Origin: an uncultured Eubacteriales bacterium
GTDB taxonomy: Bacteria; Bacillota_A; Clostridia; Christensenellales; Aristaeellaceae
Assembly (NCBI GenBank): GCA_902775835.1
Contig: CACYNZ010000270.1
Location: forward strand, 1-5,214
Direction: 5' to 3'
DNA: 5,214 bases
How positions within the stretch are numbered: the stretch's first letter is position 1; every line of letters begins with the position of its first letter. The position numbers were made by a program, and so were the translations under genes. Under the pieces are notes generated by a model that was given only the letters and a program-made list of their open reading frames with translations, searched no databases and was not told the DNA's origin. This document shows, piece after piece, positions 1 through 5,214 of this stretch.

Positions 1-275
1 GGAACCGCGGCGGCGCAGCCCGCGATCAGGAGAATTCCGCCCGCTTTCATATTCAGAGCGCCGAGAACCGTACTGATCCACAGCACGCCGGAAAACGCCA
101 GCCACATACAGGCGTTTGCCCTGTTATAGGCGGCTGTATCCGAAATTTCCGACTCCTTTACTTCGCTTCCCGACCAGAACCACATCGGCTTCTTCCGTGT
201 CCACGCAAAGATTCCCAGTCCGGTAAACAGAAGACTTACGGGAATCATGATGATCAGCCAGCTGATGCTGCGCAT
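1..275 (-). CDS. Small multi-spanning membrane protein of unknown function (3' end beyond window)
   Basis: This is a partial gene: 91 codons are visible from the ATG at 275 and the frame runs open off the left edge. The start is supported by GGAGG (plus-strand 283-287) 7 nt upstream. The protein begins with a hydrophobic segment at about residues 5-24, then a short basic, tryptophan-rich stretch KKPMWFWSG (28-36), a polar stretch with ISDTAAYNRAN (44-54), and two more hydrophobic segments at about 57-73 and 78-91. This arrangement resembles small uncharacterised membrane proteins common in Bacillota, such as DUF3784-type proteins, a resemblance recalled from memory rather than tested. The basic KK pair after the first helix suggests that the tryptophan-rich loop is cytoplasmic. 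It lies 52 nt downstream of the glycoside hydrolase gene with no terminator between them, so it may be the last visible member of that operon. I cannot assign a function. Confidence 0.8.
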   Translation of the reverse strand, partial: MRSISWLIIMIPVSLLFTGLGIFAWTRKKPMWFWSGSEVKESEISDTAAYNRANACMWLAFSGVLWISTVLGALNMKAGGILLIAGCAAAV

Positions 276-327
276 ATTTCCGCCTCCGTTTCCCCTCCGG
301 TTTCCCTTACGCCCGTCCCCGCATTGT

Positions 328-2436
328 TCACGCTTCCGGGTTTTCCACAAACACGCAGCTGTGTCCCGGCAAAGTGCCCTCCGGTCCCGGCTGTGAAAAC
401 CGGCATGTGCCCTTCACATCCAGCCGGAGCGGAGCTGACCTGTGGTTGACGATCACAAGGCCGTGCTCAAACCAGGTACTCTCCACGTCCTTCCCGGCAA
501 AGGGCACTTCCGGCGCGGCGGCTTTTTCCAGAATCTCCCGCAGCATCTCATGCTCCATCAGCGGCAGAGGATACAGTTCCTTCCTCCCCTGGCTGTAGGG
601 CACATGCTGGGATGTGCGGCTGCCGTAGGCATAACCCGCCAGGAAGCCGAAGCTGAAAATCTGACCTTTTCCCCATGCGGTCCGGGACAGGGCATGTTTC
701 CCGTCCTCCCGCCACAGGGCAAATGGCTCGCCCGGCCAGGCGCACACGGGTCCGCCGGGTGCAATCCCGCCCTCCCCGCAGTAGGTGAAGCAGGTGCCCT
801 CCGTTTTTTCCTTTTCCAGACCGAAGGTACTGCTCACTATGTCCGCATCCGGGCCGTGAATCACCACGCCGCCCCGGGAAACGAACTGCCGGAGCATTTC
901 CTCCGCTTCGGGATCCGGCACGGCGTGATAGCATTCATCCGCCGGGATCAGCAGCACGTCCGCCTCAAGCCCGGCGCGCACATCCGGAAGCTCCACGATT
1001 TCCGGATCATACCCGAACTGCCGGCACGCCCGGTACATGCCCAGAAAATCACTGCGCCGCTGGGCGGCGCCTTCCACACTGAAAGGTTCCAGCAGCGCCA
1101 TGGCCGTGGGATACAGAATGGCCACCCGGCTCCGTCGGCGCTCACCGAGGCACGGAATCACTTCCCTGGCCCAGGCATTGCCCCGGCGCAGGGAATCCAG
1201 GAAATCGTCCCCCATCCTGTGCAGGACCCCGCCGTCATCCAGGCCGCACCAGCCGTAGGCCATGATGCCGGAGGCTCCGCTCATCACGATGCTGCCGATC
1301 ATCTCCTCCGGCGTCAGGAACCGGTACAGATCATTGTAGAGATAGCGCCCGTAATAGATGCCGCCCAGGAAAGGCCGTCCCCGGTTCATGGAGCGCATGT
1401 GCGCATGCTGGCATGACACGGCATAGGGTTCCGGATCCCCCGCATCATTGAGGGGCACGGCATCGTACCGCGCCGCGTCCACATACGGCGCAAGTGCGCG
1501 CATGTCCACGCCCCGGCTGGCCGTATCCCACAGGTCAATGGCATTGAGTTCCGTCTCCCGGAACGTGTCCATGTTCAGGTAATGCCCCCACTGGGACAGG
1601 TTCGGCATGAGATAGAGCCGCGGATCCAGTTCATGCAGCCGCTTCTGCATATGCGCAAAGTATGACGTCAGTTCATCCCTGCGCCAGCACATGTTGTCCG
1701 TCCACATACGGAAGGCCCGGGTATCCCCCTCCAGATCGCTGCGGTCATATGGCCGGTCAAACGCCAGGGAATACCACCAGTCCTCCGGCTTCAGGGACGC
1801 GAAGTCCCGGAAGCATGTGCCGTAGGCACTGTTCAGTTTTTCCACGGTGCCGTACCGCTTCTCCAGCCAGTCCCTGTAGCGCTTCTGTCCTTCCGCGTCA
1901 AAGCTCGGGACCACCACAGGATCCCACATGCTGCAGACCGGAAGACGTTCACGCCCGCCGATGCGCCGGACAGCCTGCCGGGCGCCGTACAGCTTCATCA
2001 GGCCGCGCACATGCTCCACCTGGCTGTCCATCGCCTTTTCAGACCAGTACTTGTACCACTGTCCCGGCGTTCCGTCCGCCCAGGTAATGCCCTCCCCCAA
2101 TACAGGCGGGCTTGTGCGGATATGCGGATACAGGTTGTCCCCGCACATGTACAGGGCGAGAAACATATAGTCCATGTGTTCCCGGCCGATCCGGTCCATC
2201 ATGTACTCCTGCTGGGCCACATAGTCGCTGGCATCTCCGCCGGAAAAGCGTTCCTGAAAGTCTTCCCAGGCCTTGCTGTCCAGTTCCACCACATCGAAGC
2301 CGAGGCCGGCAATCTTTTTCATGGAATCATCGATAAAGGACCGGTCCGAATAGGCCGGTTCAAAGAAATTCCCGAAGCAGATGCCCAGCATCACGTCCTG
2401 CTGCTCACCGGAGGCTTTCATGACATCGTCATTCAT
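328..2436 (-). CDS. GH42-like glycoside hydrolase (beta-galactosidase-type architecture), atypical active site
   Basis: The 702-residue protein starts at ATG 2436, which overlaps the upstream stop as ATGA and has GGGAAG (plus-strand 2445-2450) 8 nt before it. An in-frame ATG at 2469 lies inside the upstream gene and is less likely. There is no signal peptide, so it should act in the cytosol. Residues about 15-430 look like a GH42-type (beta/alpha)8 barrel: an early GNFFEPAY and LDSKAWEDF, then WLEKRYGTVEKLNSAYGT (190-207), which matches the GH42 segment just after the acid/base residue, and SGASGIMAYGW (386-396), which matches the segment after the nucleophile. Residues about 436-600 fit the Rossmann-like GH42 trimerisation domain (SRVAILYP, ADVLLIPADE, GGVVIHG). 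The last 50 or so residues look like a small beta domain. The canonical NE motif is replaced by MWDPVVVPSF (170-179), and the usual nucleophile segment reads FLGGIYYGRY (356-365) with no acidic residue. Family-level assignment is fairly secure; substrate and even catalytic activity are open. Confidence 0.85.
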   Translation of the reverse strand: MNDDVMKASGEQQDVMLGICFGNFFEPAYSDRSFIDDSMKKIAGLGFDVVELDSKAWEDFQERFSGGDASDYVAQQEYMMDRIGREHMDYMFLALYMCGDNLYPHIRTSPPVLGEGITWADGTPGQWYKYWSEKAMDSQVEHVRGLMKLYGARQAVRRIGGRERLPVCSMWDPVVVPSFDAEGQKRYRDWLEKRYGTVEKLNSAYGTCFRDFASLKPEDWWYSLAFDRPYDRSDLEGDTRAFRMWTDNMCWRRDELTSYFAHMQKRLHELDPRLYLMPNLSQWGHYLNMDTFRETELNAIDLWDTASRGVDMRALAPYVDAARYDAVPLNDAGDPEPYAVSCQHAHMRSMNRGRPFLGGIYYGRYLYNDLYRFLTPEEMIGSIVMSGASGIMAYGWCGLDDGGVLHRMGDDFLDSLRRGNAWAREVIPCLGERRRSRVAILYPTAMALLEPFSVEGAAQRRSDFLGMYRACRQFGYDPEIVELPDVRAGLEADVLLIPADECYHAVPDPEAEEMLRQFVSRGGVVIHGPDADIVSSTFGLEKEKTEGTCFTYCGEGGIAPGGPVCAWPGEPFALWREDGKHALSRTAWGKGQIFSFGFLAGYAYGSRTSQHVPYSQGRKELYPLPLMEHEMLREILEKAAAPEVPFAGKDVESTWFEHGLVIVNHRSAPLRLDVKGTCRFSQPGPEGTLPGHSCVFVENPEA

Positions 2437-3212
2437 ACATTTTTCTTCCCATCCCCTGCAATGGACCACGCCAGGCTCAGCGCAATGCGGAAATGTCCCG
2501 TATCATGCTGGGTGCCTTCGCTTTCTCCCGGCAGGCTGCGCTCATCCCACTTCTCCGCGTCCAGCAGATCCCTGCTGGTAAAGAACATATACAGGTTCTT
2601 CTGCCGGAAATCGCAGACCGCCTGCAGGGCCGCGCATTCCATTTCCACGCTGATGCAGCCCTGTTCCCTGTGCTTTTCGAAATGGTTCCGGGTTTCCCGG
2701 TAAAAGGAGTCCGTGGTCCAGGTCCTGCCCTGGACATGCGGAATCCCGCTCTCTTCCATGAACCGGGCCACACGCGCGCTGTTGCGGATCCGGATCCAGT
2801 CCGAGGCCGGGGCATAATGATAGGACGTGCCCTCGTCCCGGTAGGCTTCGGTGGGAACCATGACCTTTCCGTGGGCGATCTTCCGGTCCAGACAGCCGGC
2901 GCCGCCGAAGACCACATAGTTCTGCGTCCGTATCACGGAAAAGGAGTCTTCCACCGTGCCCACACAGGCCGGCGCACCCACATACGTCTTGAAAAAGGCA
3001 AACGTTCTGCCCTGCCAGTCCAAAAGATACACCGGCGTTTCCCCGGTGGCAAACCAGAAGCTCCCGGCCTTCCGGCAGGGATAGCTTTCCAGCACATGCC
3101 GCTCGATCTCATGGGAAAACGTCATGATGCAGGCATCCACACAGGGCGCGTCCGGATTCACCGCCGGCTCTATGATGGCTTCCGACTGATTGTCAAACGC
3201 TTCCGTGATCAT
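2433..3212 (-). CDS. Nucleoside phosphorylase-like protein (PNP/UDP family, uridine phosphorylase-like)
   Basis: This 259-residue protein has the length and motif order of the PNP/UDP phosphorylase superfamily, which cleaves the N-glycosidic bond of nucleosides with phosphate or, in the nucleosidases, water. Visible landmarks are VGAPACVG (78-85) at the position of the usual TGIGGPS loop, GGAGCLD (103-109) for the GTxGG loop, RDEGTSYHY (125-133), TDSFYRETR (167-175) near the base pocket, VEMECAAL (189-196) whose Met-Glu normally binds the ribose hydroxyls, and TSRD with Asp215 where the catalytic Asp is usually found. The phosphate-binding arginines of E. coli Udp (PGDPDR and the FLRIG segment) have no counterpart: the latter reads YVVFG. 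It may therefore be a nucleosidase or act on an unusual nucleoside. The start at 3212 has GGAGG (plus-strand 3219-3223) 6 nt upstream, placed immediately after the stop of the esterase gene. No signal peptide or membrane segment is seen. Confidence 0.85.
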   Translation of the reverse strand: MITEAFDNQSEAIIEPAVNPDAPCVDACIMTFSHEIERHVLESYPCRKAGSFWFATGETPVYLLDWQGRTFAFFKTYVGAPACVGTVEDSFSVIRTQNYVVFGGAGCLDRKIAHGKVMVPTEAYRDEGTSYHYAPASDWIRIRNSARVARFMEESGIPHVQGRTWTTDSFYRETRNHFEKHREQGCISVEMECAALQAVCDFRQKNLYMFFTSRDLLDAEKWDERSLPGESEGTQHDTGHFRIALSLAWSIAGDGKKNV

Positions 3213-3224
3213 GTTTATCCTCCA

Positions 3225-3890
3225 TCATGCAAGGTACGGCAGAAGGCGTTCAAACACGCTGCGGTAGGCTTCCGCATCAAAGTGCATGCCGTCCTGGGTA
3301 TGCTCCGCCAGGAGCCGGCCCTGTTCATCCTTGAGACCGTCATTGACATCAATATAGTGATATCCGAACTCCCGGGCAAGGCATTCTACCATGCGGTTTG
3401 CTTCCTCCAGGGCGGCATTGGTGCGCACCACCAGGCCGGGATTCTGCTTTCCGCCGGGCGTGTCCGGGTTCACGGGATAATAGGCCATCATATACACCGT
3501 CGCTTCCGGAAGCTTTTCCTTCAGCGCACTGAGAATGGCACGGTAATTTTTCTCCAGATGCACCTGCCAGGGTTCGCCGCCCGGCTGGGCGCTGATGTCG
3601 TTGGTGCCGATATTGATAAACACCCTGGAAGGCTCAAGATCCAACAGCATGACGTCCAGGGCCTTCAGGAACTCGTCGGTCACATATCCGCCGATGCCCC
3701 GGTTATAGACCGGGCCCTTGATCCCCGCGTCCATGCAGTATTCGCACACAGGGAACTGCTCCATAAGCGAAGATCCCGTAAACAGCGTGCCGCCTTTGAC
3801 CGCATAGCGGTTGAGCTGTCTGTAGTTTTCCAGTTTCTTGTCCTTTTCCCGCTGAAACATTTCCCGGATACGCTTTTCCATATCTTCCAT
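3225..3890 (-). CDS. SGNH/GDSL-family hydrolase (probable cytosolic esterase)
   Basis: The 221-residue protein shows all four SGNH blocks in order: block I FTGSSLME (38-44) with probable nucleophile Ser41 in a GSS variant of GDS; block II NRGIGG (63-68) supplying the oxyanion-hole glycine; block III GTND (95-98) with Asn97; and block V DGMHF (200-204) with Asp200 and His203. Enzymes of this fold hydrolyse O-acyl groups on sugars, lipids or other small molecules; the exact substrate cannot be read from sequence. The N-terminal 30 residues are highly charged and probably helical, with no signal peptide, so it should be cytosolic. The chosen ATG at 3890 sits 9 nt after a perfect AGGAGG; a longer reading from TTG at 3923 would place that Shine-Dalgarno inside the coding sequence and is not favoured. 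It is the first gene of the apparent operon, 12 nt before the nucleoside phosphorylase-like gene, which suggests a deacylation step in a shared pathway. Confidence 0.92.
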   Translation of the reverse strand: MEDMEKRIREMFQREKDKKLENYRQLNRYAVKGGTLFTGSSLMEQFPVCEYCMDAGIKGPVYNRGIGGYVTDEFLKALDVMLLDLEPSRVFINIGTNDISAQPGGEPWQVHLEKNYRAILSALKEKLPEATVYMMAYYPVNPDTPGGKQNPGLVVRTNAALEEANRMVECLAREFGYHYIDVNDGLKDEQGRLLAEHTQDGMHFDAEAYRSVFERLLPYLA

Positions 3891-3899
3891 GTCGGTTTT

Positions 3900-3905
3900 C
3901 CTCCT
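3900..3905 (-). promoter_or_regulatory. Ribosome-binding site that fixes the start of the SGNH hydrolase
   Basis: On the minus strand this reads AGGAGG, a perfect anti-Shine-Dalgarno match, 9 nt before the ATG at 3890. It decides against the in-frame TTG at 3923, which would be 11 codons further upstream and has no comparable site. Confidence 0.85.
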
Positions 3906-3928
3906 CGGATACTGTTTAGGCAAACCTT

Positions 3929-3934
3929 ATCATA
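3929..3934 (-). promoter_or_regulatory. Candidate -10 box of the SGNH-led operon promoter
   Basis: The minus strand reads TATGAT, one mismatch from the sigma-70/sigma-A consensus TATAAT. A start of transcription near 3922 would give a leader of roughly 30 nt ending in the AGGAGG site. No good -35 box stands at 16-18 bp: the hexamer at 17 bp is GATGAT, and a TTGCCA is present but only 12 bp away. A weak -35 would fit a promoter that depends on an activator. Placement just downstream of the transporter terminator supports a new transcription unit starting here. Confidence 0.4.
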
Positions 3935-3939
3935 TCCTT

Positions 3940-3952
3940 TTGCCCATGGCAA
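3940..3952. promoter_or_regulatory. 13-bp inverted repeat, candidate operator
   Basis: TTGCC and GGCAA form a perfect inverted repeat around a 3-nt centre (plus strand TTGCCCATGGCAA). It lies between the candidate -10 box and where a -35 box would be, a usual place for a repressor or other regulator to bind. The arms are only 5 bp, so chance cannot be excluded from one copy. Confidence 0.3.
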
Positions 3953-4009
3953 TCATCCCGGAACATTTTTGCCGCGGAACAGGGTCCCACGCTTCTCCGC
4001 ACGGCACAG

Positions 4010-4041
4010 AAAAATGCCCGGCGGCATCACGCCGCCGGGCA
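4010..4041 (-). terminator. Rho-independent terminator of the 2-hydroxycarboxylate transporter gene
   Basis: A perfect 10-bp GC-rich stem (GCCCGGCGGC at 4016-4025 pairing with GCCGCCGGGC at 4031-4040, plus a T-A closing pair at 4015/4041) encloses a 5-nt loop. On the minus strand the stem is followed by ATTTTT (the A at 4015, then five T at 4014-4010). It begins about 37 nt after the transporter stop codon. No T-tract follows on the plus strand, so it works in the minus direction only. It separates the transporter from the SGNH-led operon. Confidence 0.92.
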
Positions 4042-4077
4042 CTGTATGTTTCAGGTCATTCCCCGTTCAGATGCTCA

Positions 4078-5214
4078 TCAGCCCGCGGGGATGACGGCTG
4101 CCGCCGTCTTCACCATCTGCGCCATGCCTTCCACGGCTTCAGGGGAAGACGTGACAAGGAACTGGGCCAGAAGCGAGAGCATCAGGCTGGCGAGCAGCAG
4201 GATGATGGCGCCGCCGAGACGGGAAGAAATCTGGGCGAAGGGCATCAGTTCCATGCGGTCCGCAGCGGACAGCACGGCCACGTCGCCGGTGCCGCCCATG
4301 TTGGACATGCACAGGCCCGCCGTAACACCGGCCTCGAAGGGATAGAATCCCACCAGCTTGCCCACAGCGGCTGCGCCCACAAATGCGCCGACGCAGGTTG
4401 CCGCGCACAGCAGCAGATAGGTCAGGCTGAAGCTGGAGATCACCGTGCCGATTTCCAGATAGCACACGCCGATGCCCAGGAGCAGCACGTTGGTCAGGTT
4501 CTTCATGATGAACTGGAACCACTGGAAGCATGCCACTTCAATGTGCTCAGGCACAATATTGGTGATCTTGCATACAGCCACCGTGATGATCATCCATGCA
4601 TAGGCATGAATGGTGATCCCTGTCCCCAGGGCATTCCAGCATCCCTGCAGAATGTAGCCAATAGCGAAGAAGCCGCCGGACACCAGAAGACCGATGCCCA
4701 GGTTGCTCAGGGAAATCTTGTCTCTCTTGGCCTGCATTTCCGGGCTGATCTCCAGTTCCTTGGGATCAATGCTTCCGGCCGCCATCAGCTGGCCCTTGCC
4801 GTTGACCTTCGGAGAGGAGAGCACCTTCACCAGCACGCCGGCCAGCACGATGGAAATGGCATTGCCGATGGCGACGGCAGGCGTCATGACCGACAGGGCT
4901 TCCGCCGCGCTCATGGACCCGCTGGTCTCAAAGATCTTGGACAGAGGCGATGCGCCGGCACCCATGCCGCCGCCCATGATGGGCAGGGCTACCAGAAGCA
5001 GGGCGTTCATCACAGGATAGCCCATCAGTGCCGCCACGCCCATGCACAGACCGAAGGCCAGGATCAGGCCGCCGAAAATAGCCGGGAAGTAACGGGCTGC
5101 TGCCTTCATCAGGAGTTTCCGGTTCATGCCCAGGATGGAGCCCGTGATCAGGGCGGCAATATACCAGTCCAGGAATCCGCCGGTGGTTTTGAAGAAGGTG
5201 CCGATATTGCCCAC
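4078..5214 (-). CDS. 2-hydroxycarboxylate transporter (CitS/CitP/MleP family), 5' end beyond window
   Basis: The frame is open to the right edge, so the codon at 5214 (GTG) is probably an internal valine; by comparison with CitS about 100 N-terminal residues are missing. The 378 visible residues are strongly hydrophobic with multiple membrane segments and a cytoplasm-type polar loop at about 134-168. The family's two re-entrant-loop motifs are clear: PIMGGGMGAGASPLS (78-92) and NMGGTGDVAVLSAA (305-318), followed by PFAQISSRLGG (325-335) whose Arg332 matches the essential substrate-binding Arg428 of CitS. These secondary transporters move citrate, malate or related 2-hydroxycarboxylates, by sodium or proton symport or by precursor/product exchange. 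The GGNG asparagine and the Arg402 of CitS are both methionine here (Met84, Met306), arguing against a plain citrate carrier. The protein has about 25 residues after its last hydrophobic segment. No metabolic enzyme for citrate or malate is next to it in view. Confidence 0.95.
   Translation of the reverse strand: MGNIGTFFKTTGGFLDWYIAALITGSILGMNRKLLMKAAARYFPAIFGGLILAFGLCMGVAALMGYPVMNALLLVALPIMGGGMGAGASPLSKIFETSGSMSAAEALSVMTPAVAIGNAISIVLAGVLVKVLSSPKVNGKGQLMAAGSIDPKELEISPEMQAKRDKISLSNLGIGLLVSGGFFAIGYILQGCWNALGTGITIHAYAWMIITVAVCKITNIVPEHIEVACFQWFQFIMKNLTNVLLLGIGVCYLEIGTVISSFSLTYLLLCAATCVGAFVGAAAVGKLVGFYPFEAGVTAGLCMSNMGGTGDVAVLSAADRMELMPFAQISSRLGGAIILLLASLMLSLLAQFLVTSSPEAVEGMAQMVKTAAAVIPAG

Noticed and set aside
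276..327. Possible terminator between the GH42-like gene and the small membrane protein gene
   Set aside because: The stretch is purine-rich on the minus strand, with two GGAGG-type motifs, but no stable hairpin followed by a T-tract is present.
442..1416. Open frame on the plus strand (324 codons)
   Set aside because: It is antisense to the GH42-like gene, with no convincing ribosome-binding site or domain; it is a GC-driven shadow frame.
2437..2469. ATG at 2469 as the GH42-like start
   Set aside because: It would add 11 residues fully inside the upstream coding region, whereas the ATG at 2436 gives the standard ATGA coupling with a GGGAAG site 8 nt before it.
3959..3980. CGGAAC direct repeat, 16 nt apart, upstream of the SGNH operon
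   Set aside because: Two 6-nt copies in a GC-rich region are within chance expectation, and they were not counted as a regulatory site.
2493..4094. Long open frame on the plus strand (533 codons)
   Set aside because: It lies antisense to three well-supported genes and runs through the intergenic region and terminator. Its translation shows no recognisable family and its His/Arg/Pro-rich make-up is typical of the antisense frame of GC-rich genes.
5212..5214. GTG at the right edge as the start of the transporter
   Set aside because: About 100 residues of the family's N-terminus are missing before this point, so the codon is most likely an internal valine.

Overview
The window is a GC-rich bacterial segment in which every supportable gene lies on the minus strand. 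Strong AGGAGG/GGAGG ribosome-binding sites, tight gene packing and the protein families present suggest a Bacillota genome, most likely a gut-type Clostridia member (inference; there is no rRNA or marker gene to confirm it). No RNA gene, mobile element or CRISPR array is visible.

Layout, read in the direction of transcription (high to low coordinates). (1) 5214-4078: the 3' three quarters of a 2-hydroxycarboxylate transporter (CitS/CitP/MleP family), cut by the window edge and closed by a clear intrinsic terminator at 4041-4010. (2) 4009-3891: an intergenic stretch with a candidate -10 box and a 13-bp inverted repeat, probably the promoter of the next unit. (3) 3890-3225: a small cytosolic SGNH/GDSL hydrolase. 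(4) 3212-2433: a PNP/UDP-family nucleoside phosphorylase-like protein. (5) 2436-328: a large GH42-like (clan GH-A type) glycoside hydrolase whose start overlaps the previous stop as ATGA. (6) 275-1: the 5' part of a small membrane protein with a conserved-looking tryptophan-rich motif, cut by the other window edge.

Genes 3 to 5 are spaced 12 nt apart and then overlap by 4 nt, so they almost certainly form one operon; gene 6 follows after 52 nt with its own good ribosome-binding site and no terminator in between. An O-esterase type hydrolase, an N-glycosidic-bond enzyme and a glycosidase fold in one transcript suggest stepwise intracellular breakdown of a decorated glycoside or nucleoside-like compound; this is a hypothesis from family membership. 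Two of these proteins depart from the textbook active sites of their families: the GH42-like protein lacks both expected catalytic glutamates, and the phosphorylase-like protein lacks the usual phosphate-binding arginines. The transporter also carries methionine at two positions that contact citrate in CitS, so it probably carries something other than citrate. These departures are the most interesting aspects of the window.
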